DNA of 64,000 nucleotides from Sphingobium psychrophilum. Lineage in GTDB: Bacteria; Pseudomonadota; Alphaproteobacteria; Sphingomonadales; Sphingomonadaceae. This document shows positions 53,410-62,712 of this stretch, piece by piece; position 1 is the first letter of the stretch, and each line of letters starts with the position of its first letter. The position numbers and the translations under genes were made by a program. The DNA is taken from the NCBI RefSeq assembly GCF_012927105.1, contig NZ_JABBFV010000003.1:248001-312000 (forward strand), given 5' to 3'. A model generated the notes under the pieces. That model saw only the letters and a list, made by a program, of their open reading frames with translations, was not told the origin of the DNA and did not search any database.

Positions 53410-54402
53410 ATGACATTGCGCCTGTTGCAGCACCGTTCGGACAGTGGCGAGCGGACGGTCATCGCCGCGCAGGGCGACAGCGCGCATGTCGTACCAGGTT
53501 TCGCCACCATCCGCGCGCTGGCGCTCCATGCGATCGCGCAGAAGATCAGCCTGGCCGCCGCAGTCGAGGCCGCCGGCCAGGGTGCCGCCGTGGATATCGC
53601 CGCCGAGTTCGAGGCGGGTCGCCTGCTCGCCCCGATCGATCATGACGATGGCGCCCATATACTGCTGACCGGCACCGGCCTGACACACCTTGGCTCTGCC
53701 GAGGGTCGCGACAAGATGCACCGCGAAGCCGCCGCCGCCGAAAAGCAGACCGATTCCATGCGCATGTTTCTGGAAGGGCTGGAAGGCGGCAAACCTGCCC
53801 CCGGCGTCGCTGGCCAGCAGCCCGAATGGTTCTACAAGGGCGACGGGTCGCAGCTTGTCGGCCCGACCGACCCGCTCACCATGCCCGCCTTCGCCCAGGA
53901 TGGCGGCGAAGAACCGGAAATCGCCGGCATCTACATCATCGGCGAGGACGGCACCCCCTATCGCATCGGCCTCGCGCTCGCCAATGAGTTCAGCGACCAC
54001 ATCACCGAGCGGCACAATTATCTGTGGCTCGCCCACTCCAAGCTGCGCCAGGCCGCGCTTGGCCCGGAACTGCTGGTCGGCACCCCGCCCGAGCATATCG
54101 AAGGATCGAGCCGCATCCTGCGCGATGGCAAAGTCATCTGGGAAAAGCCGTTCCTGTCGGGCGAAGGCAATATGTCGCACAGCTTTGCGAACCTGGAACA
54201 TCATCATTTCAAATATGACCTGTTCCGTCGCGCGGGCGACGTCCATGTCCATTTCTTCGGCACCGCCACCCTCTCCTTCAGCGACGGCATAGCCTGCCAA
54301 GAAGGCGACGTGTTCGAAATCCTGGCCGCGCCCTTCACCCTCCCGGTGCGCAATCCGCTGCAACGCGCGCAAGCTGTCCAGGTCGCTGTCCAGGCGCTCT
54401 GA
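53410..54402 (+). CDS. AraD1/GguC-type fumarylacetoacetate-hydrolase-fold protein
   Basis: 330 aa. Domain seen from IYIIGEDGTPYRIGLALANEFSDHITE and LEGLEGGKPAPG, as in AraD1/GguC proteins of sugar-acid loci. Such proteins act on 2-keto-3-deoxy sugar acids (dehydratase or a related hydrolase step). In the L-arabinose oxidative route this would give 2-oxoglutarate semialdehyde, or feed an alternative route. GGAGGAG precedes the ATG. Next gene follows after 5 bp. Confidence 0.8.
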   Translation: MTLRLLQHRSDSGERTVIAAQGDSAHVVPGFATIRALALHAIAQKISLAAAVEAAGQGAAVDIAAEFEAGRLLAPIDHDDGAHILLTGTGLTHLGSAEGRDKMHREAAAAEKQTDSMRMFLEGLEGGKPAPGVAGQQPEWFYKGDGSQLVGPTDPLTMPAFAQDGGEEPEIAGIYIIGEDGTPYRIGLALANEFSDHITERHNYLWLAHSKLRQAALGPELLVGTPPEHIEGSSRILRDGKVIWEKPFLSGEGNMSHSFANLEHHHFKYDLFRRAGDVHVHFFGTATLSFSDGIACQEGDVFEILAAPFTLPVRNPLQRAQAVQVAVQAL

Positions 54403-54407
54403 TTTCC

Positions 54408-55334
54408 ATGGACCCGATCCGTATCGCGATCGTCGGCATAGGCAAGATCGCGCGCGATCAGCATGTGCCGGCGATAAGAGGCAATAGCGCCTTCAGCCTG
54501 GCGGCCACCGTCAGCCCGCATGATGCGGGCCTCGACGGCGTGCCCCATCATGCCAGCCTGGACGACTTGCTCGCCCAGGGTCCGGCGGTGGACGTGATCG
54601 CGCTCTGCACCCCGCCCCAGGTCCGTTATGACCTGGCGGCGCAGGCGCTGGGCAAGGGCATCCACCTGTTTCTGGAAAAGCCGCCCGGCGCGACCCTGGC
54701 GGAGGTGGAAGCGCTCAAAGCCCAGGCCGACAAGGTCGGCGTCAGCCTGTTCGCCGCCTGGCACAGCCGCTTTGCCGCTGGCGTCGCCCCGGCCCGCGCC
54801 TGGCTGGCGGAACGCCGCATCGACAAGGTGTCGATCATCTGGCGGGAGGATGTGCGCGTATGGCATCCGGGCCAGGCCTGGATCTGGCAACCCGGTGGCC
54901 TTGGCGTGTTCGATCCGGGGATCAACGCCCTGTCCATCGTCACCCACATCCTGCCGCGCCCCTTCTTCCTGAAGGACGCGACGTTGGTGCTGCCGGAAAA
55001 CCGCGCCGCGCCGATCGCCGCCGACCTGGCGTTTCGCGATACGGCGGGCGCACCGATCCACATGGACCTCGACTGGCGCCAGACCGGGCCGCAAAGCTGG
55101 GACATTATCGTCGAAACCGACGCCGGGACGCTGAAACTGGCGCAGGGCGGCGCGGTGCTGACCCTGCCCAGCGGCACCGAACATGGCGAGGATGTCGAAT
55201 ATGCCGGCCTCTACGCCCGTTTCGCCACGCTGATCCGGGGCGGCCGATCGGATGTCGACACCAGCCCGCTGCGGCTGGTCGCCGACGCCTTCCTGCGCGG
55301 CAAGCGCGAGACGACCCAAGCATTTCACGACTGA
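54408..55334 (+). CDS. Gfo/Idh/MocA sugar 1-dehydrogenase (L-arabinose/D-galactose type)
   Basis: 308 aa. The Rossmann motif is AIVGIGKIARDQHVPAI, and the family EKPP motif is LFLEKPPGATL. It resembles Pseudomonas D-galactose 1-dehydrogenase and Azospirillum L-arabinose 1-dehydrogenase. It would oxidise the sugar to its lactone, the substrate of the SMP-30 lactonase. It is in an operon with AraD1 (5 bp) and GH51 (21 bp). Confidence 0.85.
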   Translation: MDPIRIAIVGIGKIARDQHVPAIRGNSAFSLAATVSPHDAGLDGVPHHASLDDLLAQGPAVDVIALCTPPQVRYDLAAQALGKGIHLFLEKPPGATLAEVEALKAQADKVGVSLFAAWHSRFAAGVAPARAWLAERRIDKVSIIWREDVRVWHPGQAWIWQPGGLGVFDPGINALSIVTHILPRPFFLKDATLVLPENRAAPIAADLAFRDTAGAPIHMDLDWRQTGPQSWDIIVETDAGTLKLAQGGAVLTLPSGTEHGEDVEYAGLYARFATLIRGGRSDVDTSPLRLVADAFLRGKRETTQAFHD

Positions 55335-55355
55335 ACTGAACAGGAGAGGACGGAT

Positions 55356-56924
55356 ATGACAAAAACCCTGCGCCGCACCGCCAGCGCGCTGATGCTGTGC
55401 GCCAGCGCTTTGATCTGGCAGCCGGCCGCCGCCGACACCGGCGGCAAGCCCACGACCGCCACGATCGACGCCGCCAAGCCCGGCCCGGTCTATGACAAGC
55501 GCATCTTCACCCAGTTCGCCGAACATCTGGGCAATGGCATCTATGGCGGGCTGTGGGTCGGCAACGACAAGTCGATCCCCAACACCAACGGCTTTCGCAA
55601 CGACGTGATTTCCGCGCTCAAGAACCTGGCCGTTCCCGTCGTGCGCTGGCCCGGCGGCTGCTTCGCCGACGAATATCATTGGCGTGAAGGCATTGGCGGC
55701 AAAGCCAAGCGCCCGGTCAAGATCAACACCCATTGGGGCGGCGTGACCGAACCCAACACCGTGGGCACCCATGAATTTTTCGAACTGATCCGTCAGATCG
55801 GCGCGGAAGCCTATGTCGCGGGCAATGTCGGCAACGGCACGCCGCAGGAAATGGCGGAATGGGTCGAATATATGACCTCGCCCGCCGGCACGCTGGCCGA
55901 CGAACGGGCGAAGAACGGCCATAAGGAGCCCTGGGCAGTCCCCTATTTCGGCGTCGGCAACGAACTATGGGGCTGCGGCGGCAATATGCGCGCCGAATAT
56001 GCCGCCGACCTCACCCGCCGCTACGCCACCTTCATCAAGGCGCCGAGCGGCACCAAGATCCTGAAGATCGCGGCGGGCGCCAATGTCGACGATTATAACT
56101 GGACCGAAGTGATGATGCGGGAGGCCGGCGCGCAGCTCGACGGCGTTTCGCTCCATTATTACACCCTGCCCCAGGGCGGCTGGCCGCCCAAGGCCGATCC
56201 GGTGAATTTCGACGAGACGCTCTGGGCCGACACCCTGTCCAAGGCCGTGCATATGGATGAGCTGATCACCAAGCACACCGCCATCATGGACAAATATGAC
56301 CCGGCCAAGCGCATCTTCCTGGCGGTGGACGAATGGGGCACCTGGTATGCGCAAGACCCCGGCACCCATCCCGGTTTCCTGCGTCAGCAGAACACGATGC
56401 GCGACGCGCTCGTCGCGTCGATCCATCTCGACATCTTCGCGAAACATGCCGAGCGCGTGAAGATGAGCGCGATCGCGCAGATGGTGAACGTCCTCCAGGC
56501 GATGATCCTGACCGATGGCAAGAAGATGGTGCTGACCCCCACCTATCATGTCTTCGAAATGTACAAGCCGTGGCAGGACGCGACCGTGCTGCCGATCAGC
56601 ATCGATACGCCCTGGTATAATAAGGACCAGTTCGTGATGCCGGCCGTCAGCGGCTCTGCGGTGCGGGGCAAGGATGGCAAGGTGCATGTCGGCCTGTCCA
56701 ACCTCGATCCCAATCAGGCCAACACGGTCACGGTCAAGCTGGGCAGCCTCAATGCCGCCAGCGTCACTGGCCGCATCCTGACCGCAGGCGCGATGAATGC
56801 GCACAACACGTTCGATGCGCCCGAAACCGTCAAGCCCGCCGCCTTCACCGGCGCGCAGGTTAGCGGCGGCATTTTGACCGTGACGCTGCCGGCCAAGTCG
56901 GTGGTGGTGCTGGAACTGCAATAA
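55356..56924 (+). CDS. Exported GH51 alpha-L-arabinofuranosidase
   Basis: 522 aa. A signal peptide (about 1-26, ending PAAA) precedes the GH51 barrel. The acid/base is Glu203 in GVGNELWG and the nucleophile is Glu326 in VDEWGTWY. A C-terminal beta sandwich ends VVVLELQ. It removes terminal arabinofuranose from arabinan or side chains. Most GH51 enzymes are cytoplasmic; export here fits extracellular or periplasmic trimming. Confidence 0.95.
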   Translation: MTKTLRRTASALMLCASALIWQPAAADTGGKPTTATIDAAKPGPVYDKRIFTQFAEHLGNGIYGGLWVGNDKSIPNTNGFRNDVISALKNLAVPVVRWPGGCFADEYHWREGIGGKAKRPVKINTHWGGVTEPNTVGTHEFFELIRQIGAEAYVAGNVGNGTPQEMAEWVEYMTSPAGTLADERAKNGHKEPWAVPYFGVGNELWGCGGNMRAEYAADLTRRYATFIKAPSGTKILKIAAGANVDDYNWTEVMMREAGAQLDGVSLHYYTLPQGGWPPKADPVNFDETLWADTLSKAVHMDELITKHTAIMDKYDPAKRIFLAVDEWGTWYAQDPGTHPGFLRQQNTMRDALVASIHLDIFAKHAERVKMSAIAQMVNVLQAMILTDGKKMVLTPTYHVFEMYKPWQDATVLPISIDTPWYNKDQFVMPAVSGSAVRGKDGKVHVGLSNLDPNQANTVTVKLGSLNAASVTGRILTAGAMNAHNTFDAPETVKPAAFTGAQVSGGILTVTLPAKSVVVLELQ

Positions 56925-56930
56925 AAGTTT

Positions 56931-56964
56931 GGAGCGGGCGGCGGGTGGAATCACCGCCCGCTCC
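56931..56964. terminator. Hairpin downstream of GH51
   Basis: GGAGCGGGCGG pairs with CCGCCCGCTCC (11 bp) around a 12-nt loop. No T-tract, so it may stabilise the GH51 mRNA end or attenuate rather than terminate fully. Confidence 0.55.
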
Positions 56965-56982
56965 AATCCCCAAAGGGAAGCG

Positions 56983-57002
56983 GCTCCTGCGCAGGCAGGA
57001 AC
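56983..57002. repeat. Diverged arm of the 18.3-kb REP-like palindrome
   Basis: GCTCCTGCGCAGGCAGGAAC differs from GTTCCCGCGCAGGCGGGAAC at 3 of 20 positions. It is a lone arm, not a large palindrome. Confidence 0.6.
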
Positions 57003-57029
57003 ATGTAGTTCATTCAAGGAGAGGCCCGG

Positions 57030-58058
57030 ATGACCAGGCAGATCATGTCGATAATGGCGGGCCTCGCCCTTCTCGCAGCGACGGCCCCCGCCAGCGCGCA
57101 ACTGCCGCCGCGCGATACGCTTAACAGCCGCCTGACCGGCGACCTCGTCCCCACCCATGATCCGGTCATCGCGCGTGAAGGCGACACCTATCATGTGTTC
57201 AGCACCGGCCATGGCAAGCGGCTGATCGAAACCCGCACCTCGCCCGATCTGGTGACCTGGACCGCGGGCGACCCGATCTTCACAGCGCTGCCCGCCTGGG
57301 CGAAGGACACGATCCCCGGCAGCGACGGCATGTGGGCGCCCGATATCAGCTACGTCAACGGCCGCTATCGGCTTTACTATTCCGTCTCGACCTTCGGCTC
57401 CAACCGATCGGCCATCGGCCTCGCCACCAGCCCGACGCTGGACCCCAAGGCGAAAAATTACGGGTGGCGCGACGAAGGGCTAGTCGTCATGTCCACCAGG
57501 GACGATGATTACAACGCCATCGACCCGAATTTCATCATCGACCGCGAAGGCCGGCATTGGCTGTCGCTCGGCAGTTTCTGGACCGGCATCAAGCTGTTCG
57601 AACTGGACCCAAAAAGCGGCAAGCCAAAAGATCCCAAGGCCAAGCCCGTCAGCATCGCCCGCCGTCCCGCCCCCGCCGGCGGCCCTGCCCCGGTGGAGGC
57701 CCCCTTCATCGTCGACCATGGCGGCTATTACTGGCTGATGGTCAGCTACGACTATTGCTGCAAGGGCGTGAACAGCACCTATTACACCGTCATCGGCCGA
57801 TCAAAGGCGATCACCGGCCCCTATCTGGGCAAGGATGGCAGCCCCCTGATGGAGGGTGGCGGCACCATCTTCCTGCGCGCCGACCTTCAGGAAGAGCAGC
57901 GTTTCCGCGGTCCCGGCCATGCCGGATGGCTGCACGATAGCGACGGGAAGGACTATGTCGTCTACCACGCCTACGACAAGCAGGCCAACGGCGCGCCCAC
58001 CCTGCGCATCGCGCCGGTGCGCTGGGGCACAGACGGTTGGCCGCAAGCCGAATATTGA
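57030..58058 (+). CDS. Exported GH43 arabinan endo-1,5-alpha-L-arabinosidase
   Basis: 342 aa with a signal peptide (about 1-24, ending ASAQ). GH43 five-bladed propeller: catalytic base Asp44 in PTHDPVI, the middle Asp in NAIDPNF, and the acid Glu in PVEAPFIV. VSYDYCCKGVNSTYY is typical of arabinanases of this subfamily. AAGGAGAGG precedes the ATG. It releases arabino-oligosaccharides from linear arabinan. Confidence 0.93.
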   Translation: MTRQIMSIMAGLALLAATAPASAQLPPRDTLNSRLTGDLVPTHDPVIAREGDTYHVFSTGHGKRLIETRTSPDLVTWTAGDPIFTALPAWAKDTIPGSDGMWAPDISYVNGRYRLYYSVSTFGSNRSAIGLATSPTLDPKAKNYGWRDEGLVVMSTRDDDYNAIDPNFIIDREGRHWLSLGSFWTGIKLFELDPKSGKPKDPKAKPVSIARRPAPAGGPAPVEAPFIVDHGGYYWLMVSYDYCCKGVNSTYYTVIGRSKAITGPYLGKDGSPLMEGGGTIFLRADLQEEQRFRGPGHAGWLHDSDGKDYVVYHAYDKQANGAPTLRIAPVRWGTDGWPQAEY

Positions 58059-58062
58059 TCTA

Positions 58063-58075
58063 TTAGTCCGACTAA
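58063..58075. promoter_or_regulatory. Putative GntR operator 3, before second GH43 gene
   Basis: TTAGTCCGACTAA, a perfect palindrome of 6-bp arms around one base. It starts five bases after the first GH43 stop and 32 bp before the second GH43 start, so an internal promoter may lie here. Confidence 0.65.
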
Positions 58076-58094
58076 CATCTTCGGAGAGACACCC

Positions 58095-59519
58095 ATGTCC
58101 CTATCTCTATCCCGCCGCGGCTTCATCGGCAGCGCCGCGGCCTTGTCGGCCACACCGGCCATCGCCCGCGCCGCATCGACCCCGGCCGACGCCGCCGGCC
58201 CGGTCAATCCGCTCGTCAAGCAGCGCGCCGACGCCCAGGTCTTTCGCCATGACGACGGCTTCTACTACCTTACCGGCTCCGTCCCCGAATATGACCGGCT
58301 GGTGCTGCGCCGGTCCAAGACGATCGCGGGCCTGACCACCGCGACCGAAGCCGTGCTGTGGCGGCACGAAGCCAGCGGCCCGCGCTCCGGCTTCCTCTGG
58401 GCGCCAGAACTGCACCAGATCGACGGCCAATGGATCATGTATTTCGCCGCCGGCCCCAGCGGCGGCGGGGACGACGTGTTCCGCATCCGCACCTATGCCG
58501 TCATCTGCGACGGCGCCGATCCGATGACCGGCAAATGGAGCCTGCTGGGCGAACTGCAAACGCCCTGGGACAGTTTCAATCTCGATTCGACCGTCTTCAC
58601 CCACAAGGGCGTTCGCTACATGGCCTGGGCGCAGCGCGAACAGGGGATCGAGACGAACAGCAACCTCTACATCGCGAAACTGGAATCCCCGCTGAAACTG
58701 GGCCAGGTCACGCGCCTGACCGTGCCGACGCTCGACTGGGAAGTGCGCGGCTACAAGGTCGCCGAAGCGCCCGCCATCCTGAACCGTAACGGCCGCCTGT
58801 TCATGACCTATTCGGCCAGCGCCACCGACGCCCGCTACTGCCTGGGGATGCTGAGCGCGGACGAAAATGCCGACCTGCTGGACGCAAATAGCTGGACCAA
58901 GTCGCCCCAGCCGGTCTTCGTCACCAACGGCGCCACCAGCGTCTATGGCCCTGGCCATAACAGCTTCACCGTCGATGAAAAAGGCCGCGACATCCTAGTC
59001 TATCACGGCCGCGATTATGAGGCGATCCAGGGCGATCCGCTGTTCAATCCCGACCGCCACACCCGCATCCAGCGCCTCTATTACACCGCCGACGGCACCC
59101 CCGATTTTGGCGTGCCGGTGGGCAATGGCCCGCTGCCCGAACGCTTCATTTCGTCCACCGATCCGACGCGGCTGATGGCGCATGACGGCACGCAACTGAT
59201 CGCGGGCAACCCTTCGCTGGCGCAGACGCAATTCCGCCAGCTGCCCGGCCGCGCCGGTGCCCGCAGCGTCATGCTGTCCCCCATATTGATGCCTGACCAT
59301 TATCTGGTCGCGGGCCAGGATGGATCGCTGACCCTGCAACAGGACAGCAAGAGCGCCGATTTCGCGCTGCGCAGCCAGTTCGTCCGCTTCGACGAGAAGG
59401 CGCTGCACGCCGCGCGCTTCGTGTCCATTGCGGTGCCCGGCAAGGCCATCGGCCTGTCCGCAGACCGATTGACGCTGGTCGCCAGCCGCGACCCCAGCGC
59501 CTGGTGGCATATCGACTGA
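58095..59519 (+). CDS. Exported GH43 arabinosidase with C-terminal AbfB-like domain
   Basis: 474 aa. A Tat-type signal (LSRRGFIGSAAALSATPAIA) is followed by a GH43 propeller: Asp46 in RADAQVF, the middle Asp in NLDSTVF, and the acid Glu in KVAEAPAI. The last 130 residues (MPDHYLVAGQDGSLTL...DPSAWWHID) resemble an AbfB/CBM42 arabinofuranose-binding domain. It probably cleaves arabinofuranosyl side chains or oligosaccharides. Confidence 0.88.
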   Translation: MSLSLSRRGFIGSAAALSATPAIARAASTPADAAGPVNPLVKQRADAQVFRHDDGFYYLTGSVPEYDRLVLRRSKTIAGLTTATEAVLWRHEASGPRSGFLWAPELHQIDGQWIMYFAAGPSGGGDDVFRIRTYAVICDGADPMTGKWSLLGELQTPWDSFNLDSTVFTHKGVRYMAWAQREQGIETNSNLYIAKLESPLKLGQVTRLTVPTLDWEVRGYKVAEAPAILNRNGRLFMTYSASATDARYCLGMLSADENADLLDANSWTKSPQPVFVTNGATSVYGPGHNSFTVDEKGRDILVYHGRDYEAIQGDPLFNPDRHTRIQRLYYTADGTPDFGVPVGNGPLPERFISSTDPTRLMAHDGTQLIAGNPSLAQTQFRQLPGRAGARSVMLSPILMPDHYLVAGQDGSLTLQQDSKSADFALRSQFVRFDEKALHAARFVSIAVPGKAIGLSADRLTLVASRDPSAWWHID

Positions 59520-59686
59520 CGACATAAGTCTGACAATTCAATGCTCGGCGTGCGTCCTGCGTTATGCAGGACGCCCTATTTTTATCCATGCCCTCACGGA
59601 AACAGGCCGGAAAACCCTACAACCCTGCGGTGCGGCAATAATATCACATCGCTGAAATTTCCCTGCAATGAACTGCAAAATTCCGC

Positions 59687-59715
59687 TTGCGATTCATTTG
59701 TCGGAGCAATAATTA
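59687..59715 (+). promoter_or_regulatory. Putative promoter of the TonB receptor gene
   Basis: TTGCGA (59687-59692) and TAATTA (59710-59715) are spaced by 17 bp. One putative operator lies wholly in the spacer and another overlaps the -10 and start region, as expected for repression. By eye only. Confidence 0.45.
59697..59709. promoter_or_regulatory. Putative GntR operator 4, TonB receptor gene
   Basis: TTTGTCGGAGCAA, same GTC-N-GA core as the other sites. Confidence 0.6.
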
Positions 59716-59725
59716 GTCTGAGTAA
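59713..59725. promoter_or_regulatory. Putative GntR operator 5, TonB receptor gene
   Basis: TTAGTCTGAGTAA, 16 bp after operator 4 centre to centre, about 1.5 helical turns. Confidence 0.6.
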
Positions 59726-59767
59726 TTCATGCATGGCCGATGGCCAGCGATAGGGGAGGATTTTGAA

Positions 59768-62596
59768 ATGGCTATCAAGCCGATTGCACTGGGTTCCGCG
59801 TCCATGTTCGCGCTGATGCTGGCGGGTGCCGCCCACGCCCAGACCACGCCGACCCCCGTCGCGCCGCAGGCGGCGGATAACGAAGCCGCCGACATCGTCG
59901 TCACCGGCGTCCGCGCCTCGATCGTCGGTGCGCTCAACGTCCGCAAAAATTCGATCCAGATCGTCGATTCGATCGTGTCGGAAGACGTCGGCAAGCTGCC
60001 CGACAACAATGTCGTCGAAGCGCTTCAGCGCGTGACCGGCATCCAGGTCACCGACCGGGCCGGCGGCGAAGCGGCGACCATCACCATTCGCGGCCTGACC
60101 GATCCGCTCACCACGCTCAATGGCCGCAACATCTTTACGGCGGCTGGCACGTCCTTCGCGTTGCAGGATATCTCCGCCAACCTCGTCAAGCAGGTCGACG
60201 TTTACAAGACTCGTTCGGCCGACCAGCTGGAAACCGGCCTCGCTGGCCAGATCGACGTCCAGACCCGTCGCCCGCTCGACTTTGACGGCTTCACCATTTC
60301 GGGCCTGGCGCGCGGCGTCTATTCGGAACTGGCGGACAAATATAATCCCAACGTCGCCCTGCTCGTCAGCAACCGCTGGGAAACCGGCCTCGGCGACATC
60401 GGCTTCCTGGTGAATGGCAGCTATACCCGCGCCGAATTCCGCAACCAGAATTTGCAGGCAGGTGCCATGGTGCCGTTCGCCACCGAAACTCCGCCTGCTG
60501 GATCAGGCCTGACGCCGCTGCAGCGCATCTTCCCCGGCGCCACCAATGAAAACTGGACGCCTGGCCTCGACGCGGGCCTGCCCACCGCGCCCGGATCGAC
60601 GCTCAACATCAATGGCGTCGAAACGCCCTATTATCTCGCCCGCGACGCTGTCATCGCATCCGATGTCTATGGCAAGCGCGATCGGAAGGCGATCAACGCC
60701 GCGCTGCAATGGGCACCCAACGACAGCTCGGTCTATACCGCCGAAGTGTTCTACACGGGGTTCAAAGGCGAGACGTTCAACAGCCTGAACTTCAGCTTCG
60801 TCGATTGGTGGGGCAACCTGCCTACTGACGTGGCAAACAGCTTCGAACTGTTCGAAGGCACCAACATCATCAAATCGCGTCGGGCAGGAGCCGTCGCGGG
60901 CTTCAACAGCGGTGACAGGGCGACCAGCCGCACCGATAGCTATGTCTATGCCCTCAACGCCAAGTGGGATGTGGGCGAACGCGGCAAGATTTCGGCCGAT
61001 ATCGCCTATCAGGACAGCAAGAACGAGACGAGCTTCTTCGCCATCCGCACCGACCGCGGCCCGCTCGACATCGATGTCGATTTCAACGCCGGTGGTGGCC
61101 TGCCCGCCTATAGCTTCGGCAATCAGGACGTCCTGACCGACGCTAGCAAGTGGACCGTCGGCAACCTGTTCGATAGCGGCACCAAGAATACCGGTAGCGC
61201 GCTGACGATGATGCTGGACGGCGAATATAAATGGGACGAAGGCTTCCTGCGCCGCATTAAAGCGGGCTGGCGCTACGACAAGCGTTCGGCCGACAGCTAT
61301 GTCCGCGATCAGGGTGCAGGCGGCCTTGGCATAACGCTTGACGCCTTTGGCGAAGGCACCCCTTTCACCAACGAAGGCTTCTTCGACGGTCGGGCGGACA
61401 TACCGACCAGCTGGGTGCTGGCCGATCCGCGCAGCATGGACAGGGATGCCGTCCGCAACCTGTATCGCGCCGTCGCGCCCGGTCTGCTCCTGTCGGACCA
61501 GCTGAGCTTCGGCCGCGTGTTCGGCATCAAGGAAAGCAACCTGGCCGCCTATATCGTAGCCGATGCAGAGGTCGAGATTTTCGGGCGTCCGCTGCAATTG
61601 CAGGGCGGCGTGCGCTATGTCGCGATCGACACCGACTATGAATATTTCGACCGTGGCGCGAATTTCGCCCGGACCGGGGTATCGACCGGTTCCGACGATT
61701 TCCTGCCGTCGTTCACCGCGCGCTATGCCATCACTGACAATCTGCGCATCCGGTTCAACTATGGCAAAACGCTGCGTCGTCCGGCATTCGGCGACCTGAA
61801 CCCCAATCTGGCGCTCGGCGGCGATCTGTCGCGCATCGGCTTTGGCACCGGGTCTTCGGGCAACCCCAATTTGCGGGCGACCAAGTCGGAGAATATGGAT
61901 TTGGCGATCGAATGGTATTTCGACCGCAACAGCGCTATCTACGCCACCGCCTTCCGCCGCAAGATCGAAGGTCTGGTCGTGCCGCTGACCGTGCGGGAAT
62001 TCATCCCGGACAACTATCTGCCGCGCAACGAAACCTATACCGAATTTTTCAACATCACCCGTCCGGCGAACGCCTCCAACGGTACGCTAAAGGGTCTGGA
62101 ACTGGGGCTGACCTACTTCCCCTCCTACCTGCCCCCCGTCCTCGACGGGTTGGGCTTCACCGGCAGCGCGACGATCCTGGATTCCGAACAGACGATCCCG
62201 GTCGTCAACAATGCAGGCGAAATCACCGGCACGGCCAAGTCCGCCTTCTTCGGTGTGTCGAAGCTCTCCTACAACGCCACGCTGGCCTACGATAAGGGTC
62301 CGGTCGGTGCCCGCCTGTCCTATATCTGGCGCAAGGGCTTCCTGAACAACAATGAAGCCCGCGCATTCGCCAACCCGATCGGCATGTGGCGTGCGCCTGA
62401 AAAGAGCCTGGACTTCCAGCTCACCCTGAACCTGAACGAAGATATCGGCATCACCTTCGACGCGGTGAACATCACCAAGGCGAAGCAGCAGAATTATTAC
62501 AAGTTCGGCGATGTCGGCAACCCGACCGAGTTCAACTCCAGCACGCTGCTGATCGACCGCACCTTCGCTCTGGGTGTCCGTTTCAAGTTCGACTAA
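59768..62596 (+). CDS. TonB-dependent outer-membrane receptor, probably for arabino-oligosaccharides
   Basis: 942 aa. A signal peptide (1-24, ending AAHAQ) is followed by a TonB-box-like IVVTG, a plug domain (about 40-160, EALQRVTGIQVTDR and TIRGL) and a 22-strand barrel ending in aromatic FKFD. GGAGG at 59755-59759 precedes the ATG. Sugar receptors of this CarA-like group in sphingomonads and Caulobacter are energised by TonB-ExbBD. Substrate inferred from the neighbours. Confidence 0.95.
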   Translation: MAIKPIALGSASMFALMLAGAAHAQTTPTPVAPQAADNEAADIVVTGVRASIVGALNVRKNSIQIVDSIVSEDVGKLPDNNVVEALQRVTGIQVTDRAGGEAATITIRGLTDPLTTLNGRNIFTAAGTSFALQDISANLVKQVDVYKTRSADQLETGLAGQIDVQTRRPLDFDGFTISGLARGVYSELADKYNPNVALLVSNRWETGLGDIGFLVNGSYTRAEFRNQNLQAGAMVPFATETPPAGSGLTPLQRIFPGATNENWTPGLDAGLPTAPGSTLNINGVETPYYLARDAVIASDVYGKRDRKAINAALQWAPNDSSVYTAEVFYTGFKGETFNSLNFSFVDWWGNLPTDVANSFELFEGTNIIKSRRAGAVAGFNSGDRATSRTDSYVYALNAKWDVGERGKISADIAYQDSKNETSFFAIRTDRGPLDIDVDFNAGGGLPAYSFGNQDVLTDASKWTVGNLFDSGTKNTGSALTMMLDGEYKWDEGFLRRIKAGWRYDKRSADSYVRDQGAGGLGITLDAFGEGTPFTNEGFFDGRADIPTSWVLADPRSMDRDAVRNLYRAVAPGLLLSDQLSFGRVFGIKESNLAAYIVADAEVEIFGRPLQLQGGVRYVAIDTDYEYFDRGANFARTGVSTGSDDFLPSFTARYAITDNLRIRFNYGKTLRRPAFGDLNPNLALGGDLSRIGFGTGSSGNPNLRATKSENMDLAIEWYFDRNSAIYATAFRRKIEGLVVPLTVREFIPDNYLPRNETYTEFFNITRPANASNGTLKGLELGLTYFPSYLPPVLDGLGFTGSATILDSEQTIPVVNNAGEITGTAKSAFFGVSKLSYNATLAYDKGPVGARLSYIWRKGFLNNNEARAFANPIGMWRAPEKSLDFQLTLNLNEDIGITFDAVNITKAKQQNYYKFGDVGNPTEFNSSTLLIDRTFALGVRFKFD

Positions 62597-62603
62597 GCGC
62601 CCC

Positions 62604-62635
62604 ATGGGACGCGGCGTCTCCTCGCCGCGTCCCAT
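62604..62635. terminator. Hairpin 1 after the TonB receptor gene
   Basis: ATGGGACGCGGCG pairs with CGCCGCGTCCCAT (13 bp) around TCTCCT. No T-tract follows. Confidence 0.6.
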
Positions 62636-62638
62636 GAT

Positions 62639-62682
62639 TGGCGGCCGTATCGGGACACTCTCCAGTTCCGATACGGCCGCCA
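62639..62682. terminator. Hairpin 2 after the TonB receptor gene
   Basis: TGGCGGCCGTATCGG pairs with CCGATACGGCCGCCA (15 bp), followed by TATTTGTTTG. Together with hairpin 1 it separates the receptor gene from the hydrolase gene. Confidence 0.65.
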
Positions 62683-62712
62683 TATTTGTTTGTGGATCAT
62701 AGGGAGGATGCG

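Noticed and set aside
54204-55922. 572-codon minus-strand frame opposite the sugar dehydrogenase and GH51
   Set aside because: Antisense to two genes with intact catalytic motifs; no domain.
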